DNA of 64,000 nucleotides from Lepus europaeus (GCF_033115175.1 NC_084827.1:146375701-146439700); one strand, 5' to 3'. Positions 42,957 through 54,832 are shown, counted from the first letter of the stretch. The notes: generated from the sequence alone by a model not told the origin. Numbers and translations are program-made.

Positions 42957-44200
42957 AAAGGACATTTGTAATTATTCATGCTGGTTAATCTCCTTTTTTG
43001 ATGAAGTCACTGTTAACTGATTAGTAACAATTAAGCCTGCAAAATCTTTTTTGGCATAAAACATAATTTTAGGTATAAGGTTGAATTCATACTCCTGAAG
43101 ATTTAGAACAGGAAATCTTAGGGACAGTTTTAGAATTTTATGTACCAGTCAGCTAAGAAATCTGTAGAAACTATCATTTTTTTTTACCCATTCATAGTGA
43201 CTATTATTGATACAAAACAAACAAAAATAAAGCTATAAAATGTATTATGGCAAAATTTGTTATTGACCAAAATTGTATGGAAAAATAAAATTTTTTGAAT
43301 AACATGTATTATTTGCCCAATTTACCTTTGACAAAATTGTGCATGATATTAGTTGTTACAGAAGAAAACTCTTGAAGACTGAAGTTCTATTGAGAAAATT
43401 TGATGTAGTCAATAGTGGATTGGATTTTTAGTATAAACTTTACATAAAAATAATTGAAACAGAAGGAAATTTTTTTAGCAAATTGAGCATGACAGTTTGA
43501 AATAGAAGTAGTTTACCTATGATTTTTAGGAAATTAATTTTTAATAAATTGACTCCATGGATTTTGCACTAGAAATAATTTGTAAATAAAATTATTGGTG
43601 TTATACATTAACAGACACACATACATATAGATCACAAGCACATAATTCCACATAAGGGTGACAGGACAAAAGGCTCGAAGATTAAGAAAAGCTCACCTTC
43701 CACTTCAGTGTTTTTCAAAAAACTGTTTTTGAGTAGGAACATATGTGCATTTAAAATCTGAAAAATATCTAGGAGGACTCTCTTAGCTGGGTTTCCACTG
43801 ATAGGTGCAATGGAAAGTGCAAAACAGGTAACTTTCTATTTTATTCACTTCTGTCTCGTCTGTTTTTTGACTATTTTGAAATACCATATTTTGTTTCTGT
43901 GATAAAAGGCTAATCAGAAATCTGGATTGCAGTGATTTAAAATGGAGTTAAATGTTTTTAAAAAATCATGATTAAAAATAGACTAAAAATGTTGTCATAA
44001 TTGGGACCTCCTCCAAGCATTTATCTGGGATATTTTAGTAAATAGTTTTGAAGTAACTCCATAAAAGCCTGATATGTATTTGTGTGTTTTCTCTATTTTC
44101 ATAGGAGAAGTGATGTTATCCTGTTCTTGAGTCCATTTTTATATAGTAAAGGGACAAAAATTATATCTAGAGGAAAGGCTGTGTCAAGGTACCTTTCAAT
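42957..44200. other. Intron 1 AT-rich unique sequence, the longest C-repeat-free stretch beyond 20 kb
   Basis: No exon, repeat family or frame recognised over about 1.25 kb. Confidence 0.55.
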
Positions 44201-44221
44201 GGTGCATCTTTTATTTGAGAG

Positions 44222-44537
44222 GAAGGTGTGTGTGTGTGTGTGTATTTATGTGTGTAGATTTGGGACACAGAGAGAGATAGTTCCCATCTGTTGGTTTACT
44301 TCCTAAATGCCTGCAATAGAACTGGGCTATGCCAAAGCCAAGAGTTGGGAACTCAATCCAGGTCTCCTAACTGAGTGACAGGAAATCAGTTACTTGAGCC
44401 ACTACCACTGTCTTCCCGCATGTGCATTAGTAGGAAACGGGAATTGGAAGCAGAGCCAGGACTTGAACTCATGCACTCTGATACATATGAAATGCTGTCA
44501 TCATAAAATCTTAACTGCTAAGTTAAATGCTTGCCCT
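44222..44537 (-). mobile_element. C-repeat SINE, diverged variant
   Basis: A (GT)n run at 44,226-44,244 replaces the tail. The head ends TAACTGCTAAGTTAAATGCTTGCCC. Confidence 0.85.
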
Positions 44538-44539
44538 CA

Positions 44540-44852
44540 TTTTTTTTTTTTAAAGATTTATCTTTATTTATTTGAAAGAGTTACAGAGAGAGGTCTTCCA
44601 TCCGCTGGTTCACTCCCCAAATGGCTGCAATGGCTGGAGCTGAGCCAATCTGAAGTCAGGAGCCAGGAGCCTCTTCTGGGTCTCCCACGTGGGTGCAGGA
44701 GCCCAAGGACTTGGACCATCCTCCACTGCCTTCCCAGGCCACAGCAGAGAGCTGTATCAGAAGTGGAGCAACTGGGACTAGAACTGGCGCCCCTATGGGA
44801 TGCTGGCACTTCAGGCCGGGGCTTTAACCCATTGTGCCACAGCGCTGGCCCT
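44540..44852 (-). mobile_element. C-repeat SINE, older
   Basis: T-run, AAAGATTTATCTTTATTTATTTGAAAG with a very short purine tract, to GTGCCACAGCGCTGGCCC. Confidence 0.93.
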
Positions 44853-45254
44853 CCCCCCATGCTGTTTTTTATGTAGATCAGTCACAAAATGAATCTTAGC
44901 TATTTTGCCACACTAGATAATTTAGGAGTCTAAACTAGATAGTTTGCATTGTATTTCTAGTTGAATGGTGTACTCTGTTTATTTCTGTTAGGTTTTAGTC
45001 TTTGGGAATTTTGGGATATTGGCTGGTGAGGAGAGAATTGATAAGTGGTTGAACCACAGAAAATAGTAGTGAGGTTTTAGCATGATAGTAGGGAGGATCA
45101 TGGTCCAGTACTGTTAGAAGTAAAATCACTATTGAATAGTATACATGCTTAATCAAAACAAGATCCTAAGCATTCTATTGAGAAACACTTACTATGTTGT
45201 TTTCCAGAACTACCTTATATGTGTAAACTTCGGTTTATCAAGAATCAGAAGAGG
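44853..45254. other. Intron 1 unique sequence
   Basis: Nothing recognised. Confidence 0.55.
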
Positions 45255-45530
45255 AGCCCACACTGTGGCGAGGTGGGTTAAAGCCCTGGTCTGTAGAGCT
45301 GTCATCCCATGTGGGCGCCAGTTTGATTCCTGGCTGCTAAAGCAGTGGAAGATGGCTCAAGTCCTTGGGACCCTGCACCCACGTGGGAGATCAGGAAGAA
45401 ACTCCTGGCTCCTGGCTTAGGATTGGCTCAACTGCAGCCATTGAAGCCGTCTGGGGAGTGAACCAGCCAATGGAAGATGTCTCTCTCACCCTCTGTAACT
45501 CTGCCTCTCCAATAAATTTTTAAAAAAGTA
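45255..45530 (+). mobile_element. C-repeat SINE, older, internally deleted
   Basis: GAGCCCACACTGTGGCGAGG head. GGCTGCTAAAGCAGTGG shows loss of the usual TCCACTTCTGATCC...TGGGAAAG block. Confidence 0.9.
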
Positions 45531-45584
45531 AAAATAAGTCACTCAAAATTAGTTTTAAAAAAGGAATCAGAACATTTTGGAAGT

Positions 45585-45940
45585 GTATTAGTTGCATTTC
45601 TATTACTTTAACTAAAATACCTGAGAGAAGCTACTTAGGAAGGTAGGTTTATACTGCTTTACAGTTTGGAGGTTCATAGTCCAAGACTGCATGGCCCCCT
45701 AATGAGGATGTAAGCATGTGAGGAGGAAAAAGTACTATGGCAAGCCAGCAAGCAGAAACATAGTAGATACACTCTAGTCACAGTTACTTGAGCAAAGGGT
45801 CTCTAGCCTAGTAATCTCATCCAATCACACTCTAAAGCCTCACCTTCAGATACCATAATTTGATTAAATTCCATCCTTAATTCATTAACATGAAACTGTG
45901 GGGATCAAAAACTAAATTACTTTCTAAACCATAACAGGAA
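45585..45940 (-). mobile_element. MaLR-like LTR remnant
   Basis: TTAGTTGCATTTCTATTACTTTAACTAAAATACCTGAGA, then TTTGGAGGTTCATAGTCCAAGA and a late AGATACCATAATTTGATTAAATTCC. Same family as 4,115 and 53,262. Confidence 0.6.
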
Positions 45941-45952
45941 GCATGATTTAAA

Positions 45953-45959
<7 letters not shown>

Positions 45960-45991
<32 letters not shown>

Positions 45992-46029
45992 TTTGACAGG
46001 CAGAGTTAGTGAGAGAGACAGAGAGTTAT

Positions 46030-46084
<55 letters not shown>

Positions 46085-46305
46085 TCTTCCTTCTGTTGGT
46101 TCACTCTGCTTCGGCCGGCGCTGCGCCGATCCGAAGCCAGGAGCTGGGTGCAGGGACCCAAGCACTTGGGCCATCCTCCACTGCCCTTCCGGGCCACAAC
46201 AGAGAGCTGGACTGGAAGAGGAGCAACCGGGACTAGAACCTGGGGTGCCCATATGGGATCCCGGTGCCACAGGCGGAGGATTAGCCAAGTGAGCCACGGC
46301 GCTGA
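45960..46305 (-). mobile_element. C-repeat SINE, younger type, with long GA tract
   Basis: A (CT)12 run, T-run, GACAGGCAGAGTTAG and a (GA)n run at 46,036-46,081. The head ends GAGCCACGGCGCTGACC. Confidence 0.92.
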
Positions 46306-46395
46306 CCAAAATTCTGTTCTCTTTTAAAAGGAGATATAGTAAGAATTCCTTTGTGACATAAGGATTTATTATTTTTTAAAAATGTATTGGAAAGG

Positions 46396-46643
46396 AGCCA
46401 GTGCTGTGGCATAGCTGGTAAAGCTGCCACCTGCAGTGCCAGCATCCCATGTGGGCACTGATTTGAGTCCCAGCTGCTCCACTTCTGATCCAGCTCTCTG
46501 TTATAGCCTGGGAAAGCAGTGGAAGATGGCCCCAGTTCTTGGGCCCCTGTACCCGTGTGGGAGACCCGGAAGAAGCTCCTGGTTCCTGGCTTCGAATTGG
46601 CCCAGCTCTGGCCATTTGGGGAGTGAACCAGTAGATAGAAGAC

Positions 46644-46675
<32 letters not shown>

Positions 46676-47076
46676 GTCTGCCTCTCTGAAACTCTACCTC
46701 TCAAATAAATAAATAAATCTTTTTTTTTTTTTTTTTTAAGTTACACAGAGGCAGAGAGAGTTACACAGAAGCAGAGAGAAAGAGGTCCTCCATCCACTGG
46801 TTCACTCCCTGATTGGTAACAACGGTTGGAGCTGTGCCAATCCAAAGGCAGGGGCCAGGAGCTTCTTCTGGGTCTCCCACATGGGTGCAGGGGCCCAAGG
46901 AGTTGGGCCATCTTCTACTGCTTTCCCAGGCCATAGCAGAGAGCTGGATTGGAAATGGAGCAGCCGGGACTCAAATCTGCGCCCGTATGGGATGCCGGCG
47001 CTTCAGGCGAGGGCGTTAACCCACTGTGCCACAGCGCCGGCCCCCATAAATAAATCTTAAAAAAAAAAAAAAAAAA
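46396..47076 (+). mobile_element. Middle SINE of the nest (C-repeat, older)
   Basis: Head AGCCAGTGCTGTGGCATAGC. Its A-rich tail is split by the inner SINE and resumes at 47,059-47,076. Target duplication GTATTGGAAAGG at 46,384-46,395 and 47,077-47,088. Confidence 0.95.
46722..47045 (-). mobile_element. Inner SINE of the nest (C-repeat, older)
   Basis: Inserted in the tail of the middle SINE with target duplication ATAAATAAATCTT (46,709-46,721 and 47,046-47,058). GAGAGTTACACAGA(A)GCAGAG is duplicated at its tail side. Confidence 0.95.
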
Positions 47077-47384
47077 GTATTGGAAAGGCAGACAGAGACT
47101 GACTGACCTACTATCATGTTGGTTTACTTCCCAAATGCTCACAGGAGCCGGGACTGGGCCAGGCTGAACCTGGGAGTGTGGAACTCAATCTGGGTTTCCT
47201 GCATGAATGGCGGGGATCCAGATACTTGAGCTGTCTCCTATTGCTTGCCAGGGTGCACATTAGCAGGAAGCTGCAACAGAAGCAGAGACAGGACTCCTTC
47301 CTAGGCACTCTGATAAGAGATGTGGGCATTCTAAGCTGTGGCTTAGCCCACTGTGCTACATCTGCCTCTCATAAGGATTTATTA

Positions 47385-47870
47385 AATAGAATGTTATCTA
47401 AAGTGTGCTATAGGACAGAAGATTTTCCGTCAAGTTTTCTGTTCTCTGTGTCAGCAGAGGATCAGGAAGGGAAGGAAGTAATATTTGAATGCATGTCTCA
47501 TGTATTGGATGCATGCCTCTAAATTAGACTCTTTAATGAATAAGCATACTCAGAGTTAAGTAACTTGGCATTCCAGCCAGTATGTAAATGTAGGGTTTTA
47601 ATATGGGTATTTAATTTTGAGTCTCATGTTTTTAAATCTTGCCCACAGTATTATTTAATGCAATTTAGCCAACGTTGAATACCTATTATGAGTAGGCATT
47701 GTACTACACTAGAAAGGTGTTTGAAAGAACACCTAATAAAACTTATTATAATCCAGAAGTTCTTCCCTTTATGCTCTCATGGCTTCTGGTTGAAGCCTAG
47801 AAATTAAATGGGCAGAGTGATCTGGAAGAATTGATAGAATTGGTTGGAAAATAGTGTTTTAAATGGAAAA
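47385..47870. other. Intron 1 sequence with a possible MIR trace
   Basis: TTGAATACCTATTATGAGTAGGCATTGTACTACACTAG (47,675-47,713) resembles a reversed MIR 3' end. The rest is unrecognised. Confidence 0.45.
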
Positions 47871-47884
47871 ATTTTTTAGCTTTT

Positions 47885-48206
47885 TCATTTTTTTCTTTAG
47901 ACAGGCAGAGTTAGAGAGAGACAGAGAGAAAGGTCTTCCTTCCATTGGTTCACCCCGAAAATGGCTGCTATGGCCGGCATGCTGCACCGATCCGAAGCCA
48001 GGAGCCAGGTGCTTCCTCCTGGTCTCCCATGCGGGTGCAGGGCCCAAGCACTTGGGCCATCCTCCTCTGCACTCCCGGGCCACAGCAGAGAGCTGGACTG
48101 GAAGAGGAGCAACCAGGACAGAATCCGGCGCCCCAACTGGGACTAGAACCCGGGGTGCTGGCGCTGCAGGCAGAGGATTAGCCAAGTGAGCCGTGGCGCC
48201 AGCCAT
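47885..48206 (-). mobile_element. C-repeat SINE, younger type
   Basis: TTTTTTAGCTTTTT on both sides (47,871-47,884 and 48,207-48,220). Confidence 0.94.
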
Positions 48207-48220
48207 TTTTTTAGCTTTTT

Positions 48221-48753
48221 AAACCTACATCTTGATTTGGTAAACACAAATATTATGATTTTGTTGGAAATTTCAAAACATTTAAAAATAAAGCAGTGAT
48301 GATTCTACAAGAAAAAACTGTAATCTTTAAAAAATACATATTTTTCTCTATCAATCATGTAATCAGTGGGTGGGTATACTTATTTGCCTACAGGCTTTTC
48401 AATCCCACATGGTGGGGAAATCTGAATTTTGCTGTTTATTGCTAGAAGTGCAATTAAAAATACTAGCTTTGTAAAGTAATCAAGACAGGATAAAATTTGC
48501 TTATTTTGAGAGGAACCAGAAGATGTTTTCCCCTCAGATTTTCCTGATTGTTTTTCTGGAAGTTACTGAGTCAAGCTTGAATTGTAGGAAACTGTCCTCA
48601 GAGATATTTTGGCTAAAATGGAACATAATTAAGAAAAAAAGTTCCTCATTGTTTTAAATAAGATTTTCAGGCCTGTCATTGTGAAAGTACTTCTTAAATC
48701 GTCCTTCTGAAAAAGTACTAGATGATTATTCTCCCCCCCCCCCCCCCCGCCTT
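48221..48753. other. Intron 1 unique sequence ending in C16
   Basis: No exon recognised. A C16 homopolymer lies at 48,733-48,748. Confidence 0.6.
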
Positions 48754-48768
48754 GAAATCCTTATCCCT

Positions 48769-49149
48769 TGGCCGGCGCCGCGGCTCGCTAGGCTAATCCT
48801 CCGCCTTGCGGCGCCGGCACACCGGGTTCTAGTCCTGGTTGGGGCACCGATTCTGTCCCGGTTGCCCCTCTTCCAGGCCAGCTCTCTGCTGTGGCCAGGG
48901 AGTGCAGTGGAGGATGGCCCAAGTGCTTGGGCCCTGCACCCCATGGGAGATCAGGAGAAGCACCTGGCTCCTGCCATCGGATCAGCGCGGTGCACCGGCT
49001 GCAGCGCGCCTACCGCAGCGGCCATTGGAGGGTGAACCAACAGCAAAAGGAAGACCTTTCTCTCTGTCTCTCTCTCACTGTCCACTCTGCCTGTCAAAAA
49101 ATAAAAATAAAAAATTAAAAAATAAAAAATAAATAAATAAAAAAGAAAA
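48769..49149 (+). mobile_element. C-repeat SINE, younger, complete
   Basis: GGCCGGCGCCGCGGCTCGC head, GTTCTAGTCC B-box, and an A-rich tail that has grown AAATAAAA repeats. Perfect 15-base target duplication GAAATCCTTATCCCT (48,754-48,768 and 49,150-49,164). One of the best-preserved copies here. Confidence 0.97.
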
Positions 49150-49164
49150 GAAATCCTTATCCCT

Positions 49165-49854
49165 GAGTGCTTTATTGAGTCAAAAATGAACAATTGCTAA
49201 AGCACCAACTTACTTTATCCAGTTAGTTGGATTTTTCCTTTGTGAGCCCAAGGTAGTATTTTTTCTAGACTCTCAGTTGCCAGTGACAGTCCAGTTTAAA
49301 TAGAATGACAGTAGAATTGAAGAAATCTGTGTAAGAACATGGACAGATGGAGTCACAAGGATGCTTTTAAGACACTTTATCTTAATGACTTAATCTTTCA
49401 TATGGTTATGTCAGCTTTATTCTGACCTGCTGTCTAAATCAACAGGTATTTATTGAGTGCCTTTTGAACACTAGAGACTACTTTAATTGCTGGGAAACAG
49501 GTGAGGAAATGACAGGCTTGCTTTCTGCCCTCAAGGAACATACTTTCTAGTGCAGGAACTATTTTTACATAGCAGGGTATAGTGCTAGAGACCAGCTCAG
49601 ATTCCCATTTTCATCTGCAAAACCCAAAAAGCAGGAGGACTTCTTTTTTTACCAACTAGCCTGAAAAATTCCATGGAAGACCTGGTTGCATGTACATTCC
49701 AGAATCAGTTACTACACTCAGAAAGCTGAAATATTGTTATTAACTAAACTCGATCATGTCTCAAACTTTTCAGAGTTCTTTATGAAAAGATGAGGAGGGT
49801 CACTACAGTGCTTAGGCAAAGAGAGTAGCTGTCATGATGTTCGCTTATGTTTTT
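49165..49854. other. Intron 1 sequence with a MIR remnant
   Basis: TATTTATTGAGTGCCTTTTGAACAC...GCTGGGAAACAGGTGAGGAAATGACAG (49,445-49,560) looks like a reversed MIR. Flanking DNA is unrecognised. Confidence 0.55.
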
Positions 49855-50166
49855 TTAAACAAATGTTTATTTTCACCTACTTGAAACACAGTGACAGACT
49901 CAATCTCTCTCTCTCTCTCTCTCTCTCTCTGTCACACACACACACATTTCTGTCTTCTGATTCACTACTCAAATGCCTACAATCCAGATCTGGGCCACGT
50001 GGGTGGCAGAGACCCAACTACTTGAGCCATCACTGGTACCTCTCCAGGGTGTATGTTAGCAGGAGGTTGGATTGGAAGCAGAGGCAGGATTCAATCCCAG
50101 GCACTCCCATGTGAGATGCAGGTGTTTCAAGTGGCTGACTAACCACTGCACCATAACACCTGCCCT
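49855..50166 (-). mobile_element. C-repeat SINE, diverged variant
   Basis: AAACAAATGTTTATTTTCACCTACTTGAAAC tail. A (CT)n/(CA)n run at 49,902-49,946 sits where GA is usual. The head ends ACTGCACCATAACACCTGCCC. Confidence 0.85.
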
Positions 50167-50181
50167 AGTGTTTGCAGTTTT

Positions 50182-50499
50182 TAAAAAGATTTATTTATTT
50201 GAAAGTCAGGGTTATGGAAGCAGAGAGGTGGGGGAAGAGAGAGAGAGATCCATCAATCTTGCATTGGCTGGTTCACTCCCCAGAAGACTACAATAGCCAG
50301 GGCTGGGCCAGACAGAAGCTAGGAGCCAAGAGCTTCTTCTAGGTCTGCCATGTGGGTGGTAGGGGCCCAAGTACTTGCTGCTTTCCCAGGTGCATTAACA
50401 GGAAGCTTGATGTGAAGTGGAGCAAGCGGACAAGAACTGGCACCCATTTCAATTGTCAGTGTTGCAGGTGGCTTAACCCGTTATGCCACAATGCTGGCC
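50182..50499 (-). mobile_element. C-repeat SINE, older
   Basis: TTTGCAGTTTTT and TTTGCATTTTT flank it. The head ends TTATGCCACAATGCTGGCCC. Confidence 0.91.
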
Positions 50500-50514
50500 C
50501 TGTATTTGCATTTT

Positions 50515-51515
50515 TGAAGTTTGATTTCTTTTATTTAAAGATTCAGATAAATTTGTCAGATTTGCCGGGCCTTACTAATTTTGAAAGCTTGAAAGTTTTG
50601 GTCTTTCTCCTAGTTTCTAAATCAAGTTGAAGTGATCTTTACTATGATGTAGATAGAGCTGAACAACTTGATTATTTAACATATTGCTTCCCACATAATT
50701 CACTATATCAACAGGAAAGTTGTCTTGTGGATTATAAACTTAGTTTGAAAGCTAATGCCACATGGTGTTTTTACCACAAGAGAATCCCAAGGCAAGAATT
50801 TGTTGGTTTAAATAGTTAATTTAAGGGATGATCCTAAGAAAGGAAGTAGGAAGGATCATTAAGGAGTAGTATATCACAAAGGGCCACTGTACTTAATTCT
50901 TGTTGAGCACTTTCTTACAGATCATATAGAATGGACCTCAGGATTGTTGGTTGAGGGATAAGGTATTTACCCACCACCTCTTGTCTCATTGGTTGAAGTT
51001 ACACTGCAGGGTGTAAACCCTTGAGCACTTCCTACTTGCCCCACTGCCTAGCTGGGTATGTTCTGTCAGCTAGAGCAAACTGTCAGGCATGGAGAGGCAC
51101 AGATGCTGAGAAATTGTGTAGAAAACTGTCCATTGAAACTACAGTTGTTCTTACAGTGACTGTGAGTCAGTGTGGGTGAGGCATTGATAGATTGGACTTT
51201 AAATGGTGAAAGATGCTATGTATCCTCAAAATAGGTGGGTTTTTCCTTTGGTTTTCATCAGAATTCCCATAGGTTGGTAGAGTAACCTAAGTATCTATAC
51301 AGACCATGCCCTTCCCACCCTTACTGAGTTTATCGGCTCTACTTTAGGATACTTTAATGCCGTCTGCTATAACAAGTCCTAAATGACCCTGCGGGTTGGT
51401 TGGCTCTCTGGCAGAGCTCCCTTCAGTGTGATGACTCAGAGACCCATTCTGAAATTCCACTGTCTCAGAGTCCTTTCTGCCCAGATGTGTAGACAGGAAG
51501 AAGTATGGAGGAGGT
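50515..51515. other. Intron 1 unique sequence
   Basis: About 1 kb with no exon or repeat that I can name. Confidence 0.55.
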
Positions 51516-51530
51516 GGTATACCTGTTCTT

Positions 51531-51872
51531 TTTTATTTTTTATTTTATTTATTTATTTTTGACAGAATGGACAGTGAGAGAGAGAGACAGGGAGAAAGGT
51601 CTTCCTTTACCGTTGGTTCACCCTCCAGTGGCCACTGTGGCCGGCGCACCGCGCTGATCCGAAGCCAGGAGCCAGGTGCTTCCTCCTGGTCTCCCATGTG
51701 GGTGCAGGGCCCAAGCACTTGGGCCATCCTCCACTGCACTTCCGGGCCATAGCAGAGAGCTGGCCTGGAAGAGGGGCAACCGGGACAGAATCTGGCACCC
51801 CGACCGGGACTAGAACCCTGGGGTGCTGGCGCCGCAGGTGGAGGGTTAGCCTATTGAGCCACGGCGCTGGCT
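51531..51872 (-). mobile_element. C-repeat SINE, younger
   Basis: GGTATACCTGTTCTT (51,516-51,530) and GGTATACCTATTCTT (51,873-51,887) flank it. The tail is TTTA-rich. Confidence 0.95.
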
Positions 51873-52064
51873 GGTATACCTATTCTTACATCAGTTTTGG
51901 GCATATCCCTTAATTCTGCCTACGACTGATAGCTGTCACATGGCCCATTTTTATTGGAAGGGAGGCTGAGACTGGTACGGGAGCACTGTCTCTGATCCAT
52001 TTGGCCATGACGACTTTCCAGTCAGTGTCAGATTTCATTTCAAAAGATCCTCATCCCATCCCAC

Positions 52065-52358
52065 TCCCTACCCCCAAATCCATGGTTGTACTTTCTGTGG
52101 TTTGTTACCCATGGTTAACCCTGGTCTGAAAATAGTAAATGGAAAATTTCATGAATAAATAATGTTTTAAATAACTTTATTATAGATTATTATAATTGTT
52201 ATTTGTTACTCTATCTAATTTATAAATTAAACTTTATCATAGCTTTTATGTATAGGAAGAAAACTAGTATGTGTAGGAGTTAGTACTGCCTGAGGTTTCA
52301 AGCATCCACTGAGGGCCTTGAAATGCTTCTCCTGCAAATAAGGAGGAACTACTATAGT
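52065..52358 (+). mobile_element. Tigger/MER2-type DNA transposon fossil
   Basis: GTTACCCATGGTTAACCCTGGTCTGAAAATAGTAAATGGAAAATTTCATGAATAAA, then a deletion, then GTTTCAAGCATCCACTGAGGGCCTTGAAA...AATAAGGAGGAACTACTATAG. Both ends match the TcMar-Tigger pattern and most of the coding interior is missing. Confidence 0.8.
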
Positions 52359-52359
52359 T

Positions 52360-52917
52360 TTGGTGGTACTCTTCAAGACAGTCATTCTTTCCTAGTCATA
52401 TGTTCAACATGTGTAATTATTTCCTTTATTGATAGATACATTAGAAACAGCAAAAATAAGGGACATTTCATTTTTCACAAAATTGAAGTTGGATATTGTC
52501 ATGAGCCATTAATTTTGCACTTAACAAAGAAATGCAGTAGAATTTCTTAATTTTCCCTTTAAAGTTTTGGCAATACTTGGTGTATAAATTTTCACAAGGG
52601 ATTTTCCAACAGCTCATTTACCCTAAACAATTACAGTTGCTGTTTCATGTAAAACTTTAATAAATTCCAGTGTTCTCTAATCCAGCCCAAAGTTTATTTT
52701 TTTTAAAATTAAGATTTCCATTAGTTTTTCACCATACGAGGATTTAGATGAAAGGCCTGTGTGCTTACTGTTTTCAAACACAAAAGCCCGAGGAAGTGAA
52801 CAAACTCACCTTTGTGCAGACTCTGTTTAAGCTGAGTAAATGAGTCCAGAAAGCCAGCCAGTAGTGGAGGTTGAATGTGAGACCTCAGCCCAGGATTTGA
52901 CTTTTGTGTTTCTTTCT
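52360..52917. other. Intron 1 AT-rich unique sequence
   Basis: A 75-codon frame at 52,323-52,550 straddles the Tigger end and is not gene-like. Nothing else recognised. Confidence 0.55.
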
Positions 52918-53251
52918 TTTTTAAAAAAGACTTATTAACTTACTTGAAAAGGCAGAGTTATAGAGAGGAAGAGGCAAGGTAAAGAGAAAGAAGTCTTTAA
53001 TCTGATGGTTCAATCCCCAAATGGCCGTGGTGGCTAGGGCTGTGCCAGGCTGAAGCCAGAAGCTTCATCTGGATCTCTCATGTGGGTACAAGGGCCCAAC
53101 TACTTGGGCCATTTTCTACTACTTTCCCAGGCACATTAGCCAGGAGCTGGATCGGAAGTGGAGCAGCCAGTAACTTGAACTGTTGCCCATATGAGATGTG
53201 AATATTGATGTCGAAGGCAGCAGCTTAACCTGCTGTGCCACGATGCTGGCC
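52918..53251 (-). mobile_element. C-repeat SINE, older
   Basis: TTTTTTAAAAAAGACTTATTAACTTACTTG tail to GTGCCACGATGCTGGCC head. Confidence 0.9.
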
Positions 53252-53261
53252 TCTGCTTTTC

Positions 53262-53638
53262 ATTTCTTCAACCAGAATACCTAAGAGGAGCTTCTTGGAA
53301 AAGAAAAGTTTTATTTCAGCTTACAGTTTGGAGGTTACAGTTCAGGATCTGGTGATATCTGGTAGAAGCTGGTCATGGTGAGTATGGAGGAGCAGTCATG
53401 CAGCAAGCCAGGAAGGAAAGAGAGAGTTGGCTAATCTTAAATTTAAATAATCAGCCCTCTTTCAAGAACCACCCTCTGAGGGCATGCCTCCAAAGACCTA
53501 AGCACCTCCCCCAGACCCACCTCTCAAACACCATAATTAGTTCAAATCTCCATGCTTAATCCATCAACCATTTACATTAAGACATTAGAGTTTAAATATC
53601 TGCATGAGTTTTGGGGATACAAGTCCTATCCACATAAC
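53262..53638 (-). mobile_element. MaLR-like LTR remnant
   Basis: CAACCAGAATACCTAAGAGGAGC, TTTATTTCAGCTTACAGTTTGGAGGTTACAG, CCACCTCTCAAACACCATAATTAG and GAGTTTTGGGGATAC. It is the best preserved of the three related copies. Confidence 0.65.
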
Positions 53639-53810
53639 AAAGGGCCAGATAGTAAATATTTTGGACTCTGTCACAACCTATCATTTTAAACGAAGGACAC
53701 AGCTGTGTTCCAAAAAAACTTCATTTACAGACTAAAATTTGAATTTAATGTAAATAACTGTTCCAGGCTCGGTGGCCCATGGGTCATAGTTTGCCAACTC
53801 CTGGTGTACT
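53639..53810. mobile_element. hAT-Charlie-type DNA transposon fossil
   Basis: AAAGGGCCAGATAGTAAATATTTTGG, GACACAGCTGTGTTCCAAAAAAACTTCATTTACA and CATAGTTTGCCAACTCCTGGTGT are landmarks of MER1/Charlie-like nonautonomous elements, with the last bases the reverse of the CAGGGGT...GCAAAC terminus. Confidence 0.75.
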
Positions 53811-53992
53811 CTATAGATAAAATGATAAAGGAGACATCTGTGTCAACTAGATCAAATGACAGAGCTGATCTGTTCTTTGAAGTCTAGTATGATAGACAAA
53901 AAAGATAATTCAGTTGATTGTTTGGCAAGTACCTGACTAAATAGTCAAACAGAAGAGCTATGTTTTGCCTACAAATTTGGGAAAGCCTCTTT

Positions 53993-54334
53993 TTTTTTTT
54001 TTTCCTTTTTTTAAAGATTTTTATTTATTTGAGAGGTAGAGTTACAGACAGTGAGAGAGAGAGAGACAGAAAGGTCCTCCTTCCTCTGGTCCACTCCCCA
54101 GATGGCTGCAATGGCCAGAGCTGTGCCAATCTGAAGCCAGGAGCCAGTAGATTCCTCCGGGTCTCCCATGCGGGTGCAGAGGCCCAAGTACTTGGGCCAT
54201 TCTCCACTGCTTTCCCAGGCCACAGCAGAAAGCTGGACTGAAAGAGGGGCAGCCAGGACCCGAAATGGTGTCCATATGGGATGCCGGTGCCGCAGGTGGA
54301 GGATTAACCCACTGTGCCACGGCGCTGGCCCCAT
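53993..54334 (-). mobile_element. C-repeat SINE, older
   Basis: GGGAAAGCCTCTT on both sides (53,979-53,991 and 54,335-54,347). Confidence 0.95.
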
Positions 54335-54374
54335 GGGAAAGCCTCTTAGAGATATTACTTGAACTGAGGGTTTT

Positions 54375-54704
54375 TTGGTTTTGTTTTTTAAGATTTTATT
54401 TATTGATTTGATAGGTAGAGTTACAGACAGTGAGAGGGAGAGAGAAAGGTCTTCCATTCGCTGGTTCACTCCGTAAATGGCCACAATGGCTGGAGCTGGG
54501 CCAATCCGAAGCCAGGAGCCAGGAGCTTCTTCCAGGTCTCCCACGCTGGTGCAGTGGCCCAAGTGCTTAGGCCGTCTTCTGCTGCTTTCCCAGGCCATAG
54601 CAGAGAGCTGGATTAGAAGAGGAGCAGCCAGGACCCAAACTAGCGCCCATATAGGATGCTGGCACCGTAGGCGGAGGCTTAACCTGTGCCACAGAGCCGA
54701 CCCC
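54375..54704 (-). mobile_element. C-repeat SINE, older
   Basis: TTTTTTAAGATTTTATTTATTGATTTGATAGG tail to GTGCCACAGAGCCGACCCC. It shares the GTTACAGACAGTGAGAG variant with the preceding copy. Confidence 0.92.
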
Positions 54705-54832
54705 TTGTAGGTAGGCCTCTATCAGGGAGAAGACAGAAGGAAAACTTAGCTCCCACTCCTTGCCCCTCCCCCCAAAAAAAAGCTAACTCATGCTTATTCT
54801 TCAGGTCTTGACTTGATGGCTTTTCCTATTTG

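Larger units (their letters stand above)
46372..47369 (-). mobile_element. Outer SINE of a three-level nest (C-repeat, diverged)
   Basis: Split into 46,372-46,395 and 47,089-47,369 by the middle SINE. Its own 15-base target duplication, CATAAGGATTTATTA, is at 46,357-46,371 and 47,370-47,384. Confidence 0.93.
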
